Positions 9,072 through 18,536 of a stretch of DNA of 64,000 nucleotides are shown here, piece after piece. The first letter of the stretch is position 1; each line of letters starts with the position of its first letter. Under the pieces are notes generated by a model that saw only the letters and a list, made by a program, of their open reading frames with translations, was not told the origin of the DNA and searched no databases. This DNA comes from Rufibacter tibetensis (GTDB taxonomy: Bacteria > Bacteroidota > Bacteroidia > Cytophagales > Hymenobacteraceae): assembly GCF_001310085.1 (NCBI RefSeq), contig NZ_CP012643.1, positions 2,649,501 through 2,713,500 on the forward strand, read 5' to 3'. Both the position numbers and the translations under genes were made by a program.

Positions 9072-9800
9072 CTACTTTTTCTGGCCCATATAATGCTGCC
9101 AAAGTTCTTCCACTGGCACTGGTTTTCGAACTACTTTAGTGATGTCGCTGCCTTCTGTTGTCCAGAGGTATGGATAGCAGTGAAAGGCTTGGTCGCCGGA
9201 GAGTATCTTTACTTCCTCCCGCCAGCCTTTCCAGCGTAAGCCTTCGTAGAAACCGTCCAGGTTAGCGGAGAAACAGAACTGCAGGAAATCAGAGTAGCTC
9301 AATTGAGTAGATTCCCACTGAAGATCATCGGGAGACAGATAGAAGACTCTGCCTAAATCTTTCTGACCTAGTCCACCGGCATTGATGGCGAAGAAACCAC
9401 CTAACACATCATCAGCGATCAATAAAAAGGAGGGTTGTTCTCCGTCCTTCTGGTAAGATTTACCTTTGTTCCAGGTCATCAAGCTGCGGGGCATCAGCGC
9501 CGTGCCGGAGCCCAGAATCCTGAGCCAGCCATCGTCAATCAGAATACCTCCGGTTTCATACACCACCGCGCCCATGGGGGAGCGGGTGGTTACCTGCGCC
9601 TGCAGCAAAGCCGCTTCGGCCGTGGCTTGGGTGGCAGGAAGTACATCCACCTTGTTTTTGGCCTCTTTTATCCATTTCAGCAACAAATCCCAACCAGGTT
9701 CTTTTGCATCAATGAGCTCCTCAAGCGTGCGTTTTTTGACTGTTTGCCCGTGGGCAGAGAAGAACAGGGCGCAGAGAAGGAGGATGAGTATATTTTTCAT
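9072..9800 (-). CDS. DUF2625 family protein with signal peptide
   Basis: The 242-residue protein begins with a typical secretion signal (MKNILILLLCALFFSAHGQ). The body matches my memory of the DUF2625 family: RTLEELIDAKEPGWDLLLKW, LQAQVTTRSPMGAVVYETGG, DDGWLRILGSG, ADDVLGGFFAINAGG, FYEGLRWKGWREEV and a GDQAFHCYPYLWT block near the C-terminus. The biochemical role of the family is not known to me. Most DUF2625 proteins I recall lack a signal peptide, so the exported form is worth noting. It is downstream of aspS on the same strand but separated by a terminator, so it probably has its own promoter. Confidence 0.8.
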   Translation of the reverse strand: MKNILILLLCALFFSAHGQTVKKRTLEELIDAKEPGWDLLLKWIKEAKNKVDVLPATQATAEAALLQAQVTTRSPMGAVVYETGGILIDDGWLRILGSGTALMPRSLMTWNKGKSYQKDGEQPSFLLIADDVLGGFFAINAGGLGQKDLGRVFYLSPDDLQWESTQLSYSDFLQFCFSANLDGFYEGLRWKGWREEVKILSGDQAFHCYPYLWTTEGSDITKVVRKPVPVEELWQHYMGQKK

Positions 9801-9874
9801 AGTGGTTAGTGTCGTAAAGGAAAGTTAATTCAAATTCTGGGTTTACCTTTCTTTTCTTTAAAATAGCCCTAAAA

Positions 9875-9909
9875 CAAAACGGGTAAGATCTCAGACCTTA
9901 CCCGTTTTG
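9875..9909 (-). terminator. Terminator of aspS
   Basis: CAAAACGGGTAAG (9875-9887) pairs perfectly with CTTACCCGTTTTG (9897-9909) around a 9-nt loop. On the minus strand it is followed by a T-rich stretch. It lies just after the aspS stop codon. Confidence 0.8.
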
Positions 9910-9926
9910 CTATAGCGTGCTTGTGT

Positions 9927-11681
9927 TTACTTCTTCAACCGAACATCAATCTGCAACTCGTCTAACTGCGCTTGCGCGATAGAAGAGGGCGCGTCAATCA
10001 TGACATCACGGCCAGAGTTGTTTTTAGGGAACGCAATAAAGTCCCGGATAGAATCTGCGCCACCAAACAAAGAGCACAGACGGTCAAACCCGAAGGCTAT
10101 ACCACCGTGCGGAGGCGCGCCGTACTCAAAGGCATCTAACAAAAATCCGAACTGCGCTTGCGCTTCCTCGGTGGTGAAGCCAAGTAAGTCAAACATGCGG
10201 GACTGCACGGCCCGGTCATGGATCCGGATAGAGCCTCCACCTACTTCCACGCCGTTAATGACCATGTCATAAGCATTGGCGCGCACCGCACCGGGATTGG
10301 TGTCAATCAGGTCCATGTCCTCAGGCTTGGGCGAGGTGAACGGGTGGTGCATGGCGTGGTAACGGTTGCTTTCTTCATCCCACTCCAATAGCGGGAAGTC
10401 CAGCACCCACAGGGTGGAGAACGTGTCTTTGTCACGCATGCCTAAGCGGGTTCCCATCTCCAAACGAAGCTCATTTAAGGCCTTGCGGGTTCTATCGGCT
10501 CCGCCGGCTAATACCAACAGCAAGTCGCTAGGCTGGGCGTTGAAGGCTTGGGCTAATTGCTGTAAATCTTCGGGTGAGTAAAATTTGTCCACGCTTGATT
10601 TCACGCTGCCGTCTTCTTGCACGCGGGCGTACACCAGACCAGTGGCGCCTACCTGCGGACGCTTTACAAAATCGGTGAGTTCGTCCAATTGCTTGCGGGT
10701 AAAGTGGGCACTGCCGCTGGCGTTGATACCTACTACCAACTCGGCATCGTCAAATACTTTAAAGCCTTTGTTCTTCACCACCTCATTCAGTTCCACAAAC
10801 TGCATCCCGAAACGGGTGTCTGGTTTGTCAGAGCCGTACAGACGCATAGCATCAGCGTAGGTCATGCGTGGGAAGTCAGCCAGCTCAATACCTTTCACCG
10901 TACGGAACAAGTGCTTCACTAAGCCTTCAAACGTGTTCAGGATGTCTTCCTGCGTCACAAAGGAAAGCTCGCAGTCAATCTGGGTAAACTCCGGCTGACG
11001 GTCGGCACGAAGGTCTTCGTCTCTGAAGCATTTCACAATCTGGAAATACTTGTCAAAGCCAGACACCATTAACAGTTGCTTGAATGTTTGCGGCGACTGC
11101 GGCAAAGCATAGAACTCACCGGGGTTCATGCGGCTTGGCACCACAAAGTCGCGGGCACCTTCGGGCGTAGATTTGATGAGCACTGGGGTTTCTACCTCAA
11201 TAAATCCTTGGCCATCTAGGTACGAGCGGGTTTGCTGGGCCATGCGGTGACGCAGTTCCAGGCTCTTGCGGACCGGCGAGCGGCGCAAGTCCAGGTAGCG
11301 GTATTTCATACGCAGATCATCGCCCCCGTCAGTCTCGTCCTCAATCAGGAAAGGCGGCAACTTGGCCGGGTTCAGGATTTCCAGCGTGGTTACTTTTATC
11401 TCGATGTCGCCGGTGGCGATTTTGTCGTTTTTAGACACGCGCTCAATCACGGTGCCGGTGGCCTTGATCACGAACTCACGACCTAAGGTGCGGGCTAGGG
11501 TAAGCGCCTGCGGATCAGAAACACCTTCTTCCAGGCTCAGCTGCGTGATGCCGTAGCGGTCGCGCAGGTCAACCCAAAGCATACCGCCTTTGTCGCGTGA
11601 TTTCTGTACCCAACCGGTCAGGGTCACTTCCTGACCAACATTCTCGAGGCGCAATTCGCCGCAGGTGTGTGAACGAAGCAT
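9927..11681 (-). CDS. aspS: Aspartate--tRNA ligase
   Basis: Class II aminoacyl-tRNA synthetase that charges tRNA with aspartate. The 584-residue length is normal for the bacterial type. Domains in order: an N-terminal OB-fold anticodon-binding domain (about 1-105, with [20 protein letters not shown]), the catalytic core with motif 2 ([18 protein letters not shown], near 219-236), a bacterial GAD insertion (about 290-400), and motif 3 ([10 protein letters not shown], near 533-542). The start [11 protein letters not shown] is the usual one. Separate transcription unit, with its terminator at 9875-9909. Confidence 0.97.
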   Translation of the reverse strand: MLRSHTCGELRLENVGQEVTLTGWVQKSRDKGGMLWVDLRDRYGITQLSLEEGVSDPQALTLARTLGREFVIKATGTVIERVSKNDKIATGDIEIKVTTLEILNPAKLPPFLIEDETDGGDDLRMKYRYLDLRRSPVRKSLELRHRMAQQTRSYLDGQGFIEVETPVLIKSTPEGARDFVVPSRMNPGEFYALPQSPQTFKQLLMVSGFDKYFQIVKCFRDEDLRADRQPEFTQIDCELSFVTQEDILNTFEGLVKHLFRTVKGIELADFPRMTYADAMRLYGSDKPDTRFGMQFVELNEVVKNKGFKVFDDAELVVGINASGSAHFTRKQLDELTDFVKRPQVGATGLVYARVQEDGSVKSSVDKFYSPEDLQQLAQAFNAQPSDLLLVLAGGADRTRKALNELRLEMGTRLGMRDKDTFSTLWVLDFPLLEWDEESNRYHAMHHPFTSPKPEDMDLIDTNPGAVRANAYDMVINGVEVGGGSIRIHDRAVQSRMFDLLGFTTEEAQAQFGFLLDAFEYGAPPHGGIAFGFDRLCSLFGGADSIRDFIAFPKNNSGRDVMIDAPSSIAQAQLDELQIDVRLKK

Positions 11682-12107
11682 TGTATCTGTTCTTTAAAGA
11701 CTAAGCCCAAAGGTAAGGATTGTTTCGCTAGTTGCCGAAACGCGTTTAGGGGCTGTTTTCAAGAAAATGCCCCGGAAAACAACGAATGGTACGCACATAA
11801 ACTTTCCTGAAGATTACTGTGCAAAGACAGGCCATGCTCCCCATGTTTCCCGCCTGTTATTTTGAGGAAAAGAAGTCTTCCTGCAGCCAACTCTTTCTCT
11901 TTCTGCACTTATGTAAAGTGTCCAAAATCGAATAATTACTGTTCGATCCTGAACAGTAAAGTTGGGGTGTTTGGTTATTAATTAACTGACTATCAATAAT
12001 ATAAATAGTTGGCATTTCTCTTGTCTATGTCTTGGTGGCTAAGGACTCCTCCGGCAGAAAGTTCATCGCCTTCTTGCCTCATTTTTTGAAAAACACTATC
12101 AAAAAAT
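11682..12107. other. Divergent intergenic region, aspS / outer-membrane protein
   Basis: This 426-bp gap should hold the promoters of aspS (minus) and of the outer-membrane protein gene (plus). It contains a degenerate copy of the dispersed palindrome at 11744-11780 (GTTTAGGGGC with GCCCCGGAAAAC) and an operator-like inverted repeat at 11936-11959. I see no other gene in it. Confidence 0.6.
11936..11959. promoter_or_regulatory. Operator-like inverted repeat
   Basis: TTACTGTTC (11936-11944) and GAACAGTAA (11951-11959) form a perfect 9-bp inverted repeat around GATCCT. It is about 150 bp upstream of the outer-membrane protein gene at 12108. There is no T-run, so it looks like a regulator-binding palindrome and not a terminator. 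The regulator is unknown. Confidence 0.4.
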
Positions 12108-14585
12108 ATGTACACTAAGAAACTTACCCTACTCTTAACTTTTGGGCTTTTCTGTCTGGCACCTTTGGTGTGGGGACAGGAAAACAATTTCTATGAGCTG
12201 AAAGGGGTAGTCAAAGACGCGAAGGGCGAACCTTTGCTGGCCGCCAACCTGCAACTAGTAAAGGATTCCAGCCAGGCGCTGGTGAAAGTGGAGGTAAGCG
12301 GACAGGACGGTTCCTTCTCCTTCACCAACATCCCGGCGGGCAATTACAAACTGATGGTGATGCACTATGACTACGCCATGTATACCTCGGGTACTATCCA
12401 GCTGCAGAAGAACACTAATGTAGGGGAGGTGAAACTGGCAGAGCGGGCAGTGGCATTGAAAGAAGTGAAGATTGAGGCGCAAAAGCCACTGGTGGAGCAG
12501 CACTTTGATAAAACTGTGCTGAATGTGGAGAACAGTATTGCCGCAGCCGGAAGTACGGTGCTGGAGGTGCTGGAGAAAGCGCCCGGCGTGAACGTAGACC
12601 AGAACGATAACATCAGTATGCGGGGGAAAGCAGGTGTGGTGGTGATGGTAGACGGAAAGCGGGTACCTATGTCTGGCTCAGAGTTAGCCAACATGCTGCG
12701 TGGCATTGGTGCCAATTCTGTGGCGAAGATTGATTTGATTACAAACCCTTCGGCGAAGTACGAAGCAGCTGGGAATGCCGGCATCATTGACATCCGTCTG
12801 AAGAAAGACAACCGCGTGGGCACCAATGGTACCCTGTCTTCTTCCTTCGGGATGGGGATGTTCCCTAAAGCGAACCAAGGACTGCAGCTGAACCACCGCA
12901 ACAAGAAGCTGAACGTGTTTGGCTCCTACAACTACGTGCACCGAAACGACATCAACGAACTAGATCTATACCGTCAATTCTACCAGGTGAATACCAACGA
13001 GGCAAGTGAATCCAGTCCTGGCAACTTAATCGGCATTTATGACCAGAAAAATATATTCGGGCACATCATTAACAACCACAACGGCAGGGTAGGCCTGGAT
13101 TACAGCTTTACTCCGCAAACCATTGTGGGTATTGTGGCCAGCGGAGCCCTCGTGGACATTAACCGCACGGTGAACAACAAAGCCAATACCTTAGATGCCA
13201 GCCTTCAATACGAAAACTCTTTCTTCACCGACGGTTTCACTGACTCTGACCGGAATAATCACGCAGTAAACCTCAACCTGAAACACTCCATTGACTCCAC
13301 TGGTCGGGAAATCTCTGCCGATGTGGATTATGCTGCCTTCAGCACCAAAGACCTGCAGAACTTCACCACTGAATACTTTGACTTACCCAAAGCCCGTCCA
13401 GACTCGGTGCTGTATGGTGACTTAGATGGAGGTCTTGCCATCTACTCCGCCAAAATAGACTACTCCCAACCTTTGAAATCTGTAGAAGCTAACTTAGAGG
13501 CGGGTTTAAAGAGCAGTTTGGTAAAAGCAGACAATAACCTGCAGTTCTTTGACCATACTGAAGGCCGAAACAATTACATAGAAAGGCAGAGCAATCATTT
13601 CCTGTACTCAGAAAACATCAACGCAGCGTATCTGAACCTGAACAAAAAATGGACAAAGATGAGTTTGCAACTGGGCTTGCGCTTGGAGAACACCATCGCA
13701 GATTGAAAGCAACTCATCACCGGCGATAACTTTGACCGGAACTACACCCAGCTGTTCCCAAGTGCCTACGTGGGCTATAACGTGAGTGAAAAGCATGATG
13801 TGGGGCTGTCCCTGAGCCGCCGCATAGACCGGCCTACCTATAACCAGCTGAACCCGTTCAAATTTTTTCTGGATCCTACTACCTACACGCAGGGAAACCC
13901 TTTCCTGAAACCGCAGCTCACCTATTCTTTTGAGTTCACGCACACTTTCCGGCAGAAGATTGTGACCAAACTAAGCTACAGCCGCACCACCGACAACATG
14001 GTTACTGTGCTGTTCCCCATTGAGGAAACCACCAATGACGGTAAACCAGTCATCATGCAGCAGGACCAGAACCTTGCCCAGTTAGATTACTATGGCGTAA
14101 GCGTGTCTCTCCCCATTACCGTGAAGCGCTGGTTTACCAGCACCAACAACATTGAGATGTACTACGGTCTGTACCAGGGGAATCTGGCCAGAACCAGCTT
14201 GCGCAATGGTAGACCTACCTTCAACATCAATTCCAACAACTCATTCCTGCTACCCGAAGATTGGTCGGCGGAGGTGATTGGCTCTTACCGGGCCCGGGAG
14301 GTATATGGCTTTCTGGATGTGCAGCCGATGAAGTTCCTATCTATGGGTGTGCAGAAACAATTCCTGGACAGAAAAGCCAGCTTTAAGCTGAACGTAACCG
14401 ATGTATTCTATTCAAACAAGGTACGTGCTACTACCGCCCTCACTGGTTACTCTGAAAGGTTCTATCAACGCCGCGACACCCGTGTGGCCACTTTGAGTTT
14501 CACTTACCGGTTTGGGAAAAGCCAGGTAGCCCCATCGCGTCGCCGTACTGGTGGTGCCGAGGAGGAGAAACGCCGGGCTGGGTAA
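12108..14585 (+). pseudogene. Outer-membrane beta-barrel (TonB-receptor-like) protein, interrupted by TGA
   Basis: The reading frame from ATG 12108 to the stop at 14585 is continuous except for one TGA at 13704-13706 (codon 533 of 826), inside the barrel. Before it are a signal peptide (MYTKKLTLLLTFGLFCLAP), a carboxypeptidase-regulatory-like domain (about 28-110), a plug-like segment (about 125-235, with SVAKIDLITNPSAKYEAAGN) and the start of a barrel of the OMP_b-brl_3 type. After it the same frame continues normally (KQLITGDNFDRNYTQLFPSA) to the end of the barrel. The codon before AAG is probably a GGA or TGG sense codon in relatives. It is either a recent nonsense mutation or a sequencing error. 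The likely role would be uptake or surface assembly with TonB; substrate unknown. Confidence 0.85.
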
Positions 14586-14986
14586 AAGCCTTTTTGTAAG
14601 AAAATTCGGTATCACTAACAGCCCTAAAACGCTTCTGTTTCAGGGCTGTTTTTTTTGATTTCAAGAAGTCTCTATTGTTAGTAAAAGGACAAATTTGACT
14701 TTAGAGTAGGAGTGCAAGAGTTTTATAAATAAAGTGCAGAATGCTGAAGTGGGAACTTACAGGTGCCGAATTGAATGCTGCTTTGTTGATTGAGCTTAAT
14801 TTTAGGAGAATAGATGAAGTTGTTATATTCTTCTAAGAAATACTTTGGTGTGTCGCCAAATCTTGGTAAATAGCTTAAGTTAAGTGAAAGTGATAAGCCT
14901 TTTGATGGGTTTTTAAAAACTGAATTTATCTAAGATATATCAAGTATTGGCGTTGTTTTAAGCATTCTTTTTAATAAATATTGGTG
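14586..14986. other. AT-rich intergenic region
   Basis: After the terminator at 14619-14656 this region is AT-rich and stop-rich in all frames. I see no gene or structured RNA. It starts a patch (about 14.6-17.7 kb) whose base composition looks clearly lower in GC than its surroundings. Confidence 0.5.
14619..14656 (+). terminator. Terminator after the outer-membrane protein gene
   Basis: CAGCCCTAAAAC (14619-14630) pairs with GTTTCAGGGCTG (14637-14648), with one mismatch, then a run of eight T. The arms share sequence with the dispersed palindrome but in swapped order. Confidence 0.75.
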
Positions 14987-15643
14987 ATGTTTAACTCTAT
15001 CTGGAAAACACTGAAGTTGGGAAAGTCTAAAAATAGACTTGATTTAGTTGGGTTGGGGAAAAAGGATTATTTTGATGGGGTGAATTACGTGCGTACCGTT
15101 GCAGGTTTGCGCAATGTGTTAACAAAACCTAAGCAGTTGAGCACCAATACCAGTCGGGAGGTAACCTTTAAGGGTCTTTGTTTTGGGGCAACTATTAAAG
15201 AAGCAAAACGCCTGCTGGGTAAACCAGAATTCCATGTGCGCCAGGACCAGGATGTAGTGGGGCATGAAGTGTTATTTTACTTCTCTTATGTTGGGTCAGT
15301 TAAGGTGACGCAGTGCCTGCACTTCCTTTATGGTAAATTCATTATGGGCCAAAGCATTGTGAAGACACCGAAGCCCGCAAAAAGTAAGGCTATTATCGAG
15401 TCGGTTCTTTCCGGGTACAACCTGATGCCTGAAAATGAAGAGGCTGCTATGGGTGTCCTCTTCCCTGTTTGCGACGGTTCTTTTAATCGAATTGAAATAC
15501 ACCATGTCTTTGATTTGATTCTTACTTACACCACTGGTGACCCAGAAGTGCTGCCACTGATCACCAAAGTGCAGGTTCAGGAAAAGACCCGAAGTTCTTT
15601 GTTGAGGCGTGCTTTGCCTGAACAAGTGGTGCGCTACGTGTAG
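14987..15643 (+). CDS. Hypothetical protein
   Basis: I do not recognise this protein. It has 218 residues from the ATG at 14987 (a TTG at 14981 is also possible), no signal peptide and no membrane helix. It is basic at the N-terminus (FNSIWKTLKLGKSKNRLDLV). The middle (KGLCFGATIKEAKRLLGKPE, near 60-80) resembles short segments in bacterial proteins where 'GATxxEAxxLLGxP' precedes a beta-rich domain, but this is only a resemblance. A strong terminator follows it directly, which supports a real single-gene unit. It sits in an AT-rich patch. Confidence 0.6.
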   Translation: MFNSIWKTLKLGKSKNRLDLVGLGKKDYFDGVNYVRTVAGLRNVLTKPKQLSTNTSREVTFKGLCFGATIKEAKRLLGKPEFHVRQDQDVVGHEVLFYFSYVGSVKVTQCLHFLYGKFIMGQSIVKTPKPAKSKAIIESVLSGYNLMPENEEAAMGVLFPVCDGSFNRIEIHHVFDLILTYTTGDPEVLPLITKVQVQEKTRSSLLRRALPEQVVRYV

Positions 15644-15668
15644 CCGCAACAACATAAGGCCTTATTGA

Positions 15669-15714
15669 AAAAGCCGATGCCCTTTCCTGTTAGGAGAAAG
15701 GGCATCGGCTTTTT
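15669..15714 (+). terminator. Strong terminator after the hypothetical gene
   Basis: A perfect 18-bp stem: AAAAGCCGATGCCCTTTC (15669-15686) with GAAAGGGCATCGGCTTTT (15697-15714), around a 10-nt loop, ending in T. Confidence 0.85.
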
Positions 15715-16545
15715 AGTCGTTAAGCAATTTGGAAAAAGCAACAAGGAGTTGCCTTAAGCTTTCCTATGTCAAAGCTGATTTGATTAGTCAATGTTGCTAG
15801 AACAATCCTGTCTCCTGCTTTCTCAGGTTCTAAGTGATCCCAAATTTGCCATCTGACTTGATTGATGTATTTATGTAGTTCACTTTAATTTCTGTTCTTC
15901 TCATTGCGCTTTTGTGTGCTTTGTTCTGTGTTAGAAATTCTTTAGCCAGACAATTCTTAGGGCTAAGAAATTAAGTTACACCACCTGATTGTTTCTTTCA
16001 CACAAACTTTTAATTCCTCAACTAGTTTTTTTGCTGGACGAAATTCCTAATTAGTCCACTTTTCAGCTTTGTCAGATATTTATATGGAGAAGGTGAAATG
16101 GCTGAATTCAGAGCATAAGGCGCTTTTAGGTAAAAAACAAGATTATTATAGCATTTAACTGCTATGTTATCTGTTGTTGATGATTTTTACTGATATAATT
16201 ATAAATATGGCTTTGCTATGGCTTTACAGCTGAAATAATGTGTTATTGCGTGTCGCTACGAAAAAAAAAATAAGTTGTTTTGGCCTTTTAGTTGAATAAA
16301 TATGGAATATGGGTTAAAATTTATTCCTGATGAAAATGCTGTTTTTAGCGAATATGAGCCGTTTTTGAAAAATTATGACAATAAAGGGGCCTTTTTTAAT
16401 ATTAGAACTTGCATGGTATCTAGCGTTTACTCTATATTTGTCACATTCTTTTACACAATTGAAATTTTTGAATCCACTGGAATGGGGCTGCCTCTTGTTA
16501 GTGAATTTGAATCCCTTTTAGTTTATCTTAAATTTTACAAAAAAA
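15715..16545. other. Long AT-rich region without a convincing gene
   Basis: About 830 bp, rich in A and T, with a nine-base A run near 16261. An open frame at 16302-16679 exists, but it overlaps the next gene and its composition looks random. No RNA gene or repeat was recognised. The promoter of the TPR gene should lie near its right end. Confidence 0.5.
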
Positions 16546-17169
16546 ATGCAACGCTTGAAAGTTGTGTTATGCTTGCTGACTTTACTAGTAACTGCTTTTC
16601 AAGTATATGCATTACCGGGAATTCCCCTATCTGGAATTTCCTCAAAAAAAAGAATAAAGGAGATCTCTCAAGTCATTAAGCAGGAGCCAGCTAATGGGCA
16701 GGCTTATATGAATCGGGCAGATGCCAGGAGTGAGGTTGGAGACTTTTATGGCGCTATCAAGGATTATACCCTTGCCATAGTTTTGTTGCCTGCATTAAGC
16801 TGCAAAGCCTATGTTGGTAGAGGAAATGCCTTTCTGGAAGTAGGTGCTTACCAGGAGGCCATAAGGGATTTTGATAAGATCCTTTTGGTTAATGCCTCTG
16901 CCGAGGCGTTGTACGGAAGAGCGGTTGCCAAATACTACCTAGATGATTACTTAGGGGCAATTCGTGATTTAGATGAGGTGATAGCTGAGGCTCCAGAGTT
17001 TCCAACGGCATTGTGTAACCGAGGTATTATGAAGTTGGAGTGCAATAAATTAGAAGAGGCGGTAGCAGATTTAAGTCTCTATCTCTCAATCAATCCTGAA
17101 CATCAGGAAGCGCTATATGCTTATTCGGTAGCAATAAAACGGTTGCAGAAGCGAGCCGCGAAAAGCTAA
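16546..17169 (+). CDS. Secreted tetratricopeptide-repeat protein
   Basis: The 207-residue protein starts with a signal peptide (MQRLKVVLCLLTLLVTAFQV, cleavage probably after the following YA). It then has four TPR units: about 50-83 (AYMNRADARSEVGDFYGAIK), 84-117 (AYVGRGNAFLEVGAYQEAIR), 118-151 (LYGRAVAKYYLDDYLGAIRD) and 152-185 (LCNRGIMKLECNKLEEAVAD). The G/A-Y-A-I/E pattern is regular. TPR arrays mediate protein contacts; the partner is unknown. It lies in the AT-rich patch, 120 bp before another small exported protein. Confidence 0.8.
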   Translation: MQRLKVVLCLLTLLVTAFQVYALPGIPLSGISSKKRIKEISQVIKQEPANGQAYMNRADARSEVGDFYGAIKDYTLAIVLLPALSCKAYVGRGNAFLEVGAYQEAIRDFDKILLVNASAEALYGRAVAKYYLDDYLGAIRDLDEVIAEAPEFPTALCNRGIMKLECNKLEEAVADLSLYLSINPEHQEALYAYSVAIKRLQKRAAKS

Positions 17170-17289
17170 AAGAAGATTTCTTTCAAAGAATCTAAAGTAT
17201 TTAGATAGACTATTTCTGGTGTCTGCGCGAGACACCCATTTGATTTTACATTTAAGACAAACAACAAAAGACAAACAATTAAAACAACC

Positions 17290-17682
17290 ATGAAAAACTT
17301 TTCGCTTACCCTTTGCTTTGTGTTCGCTTTGGTTCTTAACGTAGTTGCTAAGAACGGTCCTTCTGACCCAGTCTTAGAGGAAACTTGTAGTTCAGTAACC
17401 AGACTTATGGTGCAAGCCATTGGGTTAAATGAAAGTGAGTATATCATCATAAAGGGATTAAACCAGAATCGTTTATCAAAGGCGGCCGAGGTAACTAAAA
17501 TGTACGGCAATGATGCCGAAATGCGCAATATCCGTTTAAAGGAAATTGAAAGCGATTTTGAAGCTGAGTTGTTTAAAGTATTAAATAGCCGCCAAGTTGA
17601 AGCATATTATGCTTTCAAAGCGCAGCCTGAAGGAAACTTCTTAGCAATAGTACAGGAAGTGGCAAAGGCAGGAAAAAAATAA
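17290..17682 (+). CDS. Small secreted helical protein, hypothetical
   Basis: 130 residues with a clear signal peptide (MKNFSLTLCFVFALVLNVVA). The mature part is helical and charged: LNESEYIIIKGLNQNRLSKA followed by a long helix with RLKEIESDFEAELFKVLNSR. The pattern 'L..E.Y..I..IN..R..K.......R...L..IE.DF...L..IL..RQ...Y' recalls the small periplasmic Spy/CpxP-like and related Bacteroidota proteins with LTxxQ-like repeats. I infer the similarity from pattern only. It is a single gene followed directly by a strong terminator. Confidence 0.65.
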   Translation: MKNFSLTLCFVFALVLNVVAKNGPSDPVLEETCSSVTRLMVQAIGLNESEYIIIKGLNQNRLSKAAEVTKMYGNDAEMRNIRLKEIESDFEAELFKVLNSRQVEAYYAFKAQPEGNFLAIVQEVAKAGKK

Positions 17683-17696
17683 AACCACCCTTTTTA

Positions 17697-17741
17697 CCAT
17701 AAAAGGAAAGCCTGCTCTCAAAGGGGGCTTTCCTTTTATGG
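17697..17741 (+). terminator. Terminator after the small secreted protein
   Basis: A perfect 16-bp stem: CCATAAAAGGAAAGCC (17697-17712) with GGCTTTCCTTTTATGG (17726-17741), followed by TCTTTTTG. It may serve both strands, because the methyltransferase gene ends just to the right. Confidence 0.8.
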
Positions 17742-17781
17742 TCTTTTTGTTAATTCAGGCTTAAAACGTCTTAATAAGAAG

Positions 17782-18327
17782 TTAAGGCTTAATATTATTG
17801 GTAAGTGTCTTGCTTACTACATCCCAAATCACCACCCCAACCGTCACCGAGATATTGAGGGAGTGTTTGGTTCCGAACTGTGGAATCTCCAACACGCCGT
17901 CGGCAGCCTTGATCACATCTTCTTCTACGCCAAATACCTCATTTCCGAACACAAAGGCGTATTTTCCATCAGGCAAAGGTTTGAAATCGGTCAGGAAAGT
18001 GCTTCCTTCGGCTTGTTCAACCGCCCATACCTGGTACCCCTGTTTTTTCAACCCTTCTACTGCCTCTAAGGTAGTAGCCGTATGGGACCACTCTACTGAC
18101 TCAGTGGCTCCCAAGGCAGTTTTATGGATCTCTTTGTTAGGAGGGGTGCCGGTAATGCCGCACAGGTAGATTTTCTCCACCGCAAACGCATCGGCGGTTC
18201 TGAAGGCGGAACCCACATTATGCAGGCTACGCACGTTGTCCAGAACCAACACCAACGGATTTTTTTGCTTATTTTTGAAATCCTCCACCGAATCTCGGTG
18301 GAGTTCTTCCATGCTTAATTTACGCAT
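17782..18327 (-). CDS. TrmH/SpoU-family RNA methyltransferase
   Basis: S-adenosylmethionine-dependent 2'-O-ribose methyltransferase of the SPOUT class, acting on tRNA or rRNA. The three SpoU motifs are visible: motif 1 LDNVRSLHNVGSAFRTADAF, with the conserved Asn and Arg; motif 2 YAFVFGNEVFGV; and the knot region IPQFGTKHSLNISVTVGVVI. I use the ATG at 18327 (MRKLSMEELHRDSVEDFKNK), giving 181 residues. The open frame runs 13 codons further upstream, but that extension (MKHSGHLGHSISC) is unlike the family. It lacks the extra N-terminal RNA-binding domain of larger TrmH/RlmB proteins, so the target cannot be named. Confidence 0.9.
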   Translation of the reverse strand: MRKLSMEELHRDSVEDFKNKQKNPLVLVLDNVRSLHNVGSAFRTADAFAVEKIYLCGITGTPPNKEIHKTALGATESVEWSHTATTLEAVEGLKKQGYQVWAVEQAEGSTFLTDFKPLPDGKYAFVFGNEVFGVEEDVIKAADGVLEIPQFGTKHSLNISVTVGVVIWDVVSKTLTNNIKP

Positions 18328-18394
18328 ACACGAAATAGAGTGGCCTAAATGGCCTGAATGTTTCACAAAGGTAATACATTGGTAGAATAGACAC

Positions 18395-18429
18395 GTTTAT
18401 GCCTTGTTTTAAAGAAACAGGCATAAAAC
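18395..18429. repeat. Dispersed palindrome upstream of mutS
   Basis: GTTTATGCCT (18395-18404) pairs with AGGCATAAAAC (18419-18429) around a TTTTAAAGAAAC-type centre. It lies in the divergent region between the methyltransferase and mutS. Confidence 0.55.
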
Positions 18430-18536
18430 CACCAGAACAGAAGAACGGAAATGAGGATGCATTCTAAGGGGCGAGGTGGTAAGAACTTCCGTTATCTGGT
18501 TGCAGAATACCTTAAAAAAAATTAGCAGAGTAAGCT

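Noticed and set aside
9435..9828. Two plus-strand open frames
   Set aside because: They are antisense to the DUF2625 gene, whose signal peptide and family motifs make it the real one.
10000..11556. Several plus-strand open frames
   Set aside because: All are shadows of aspS on the opposite strand.
16302..16679. Open frame of 125 codons
   Set aside because: It overlaps the first 134 bases of the TPR gene in another frame, its product has no recognisable pattern or signal, and the sequence is AT-rich and random-looking.
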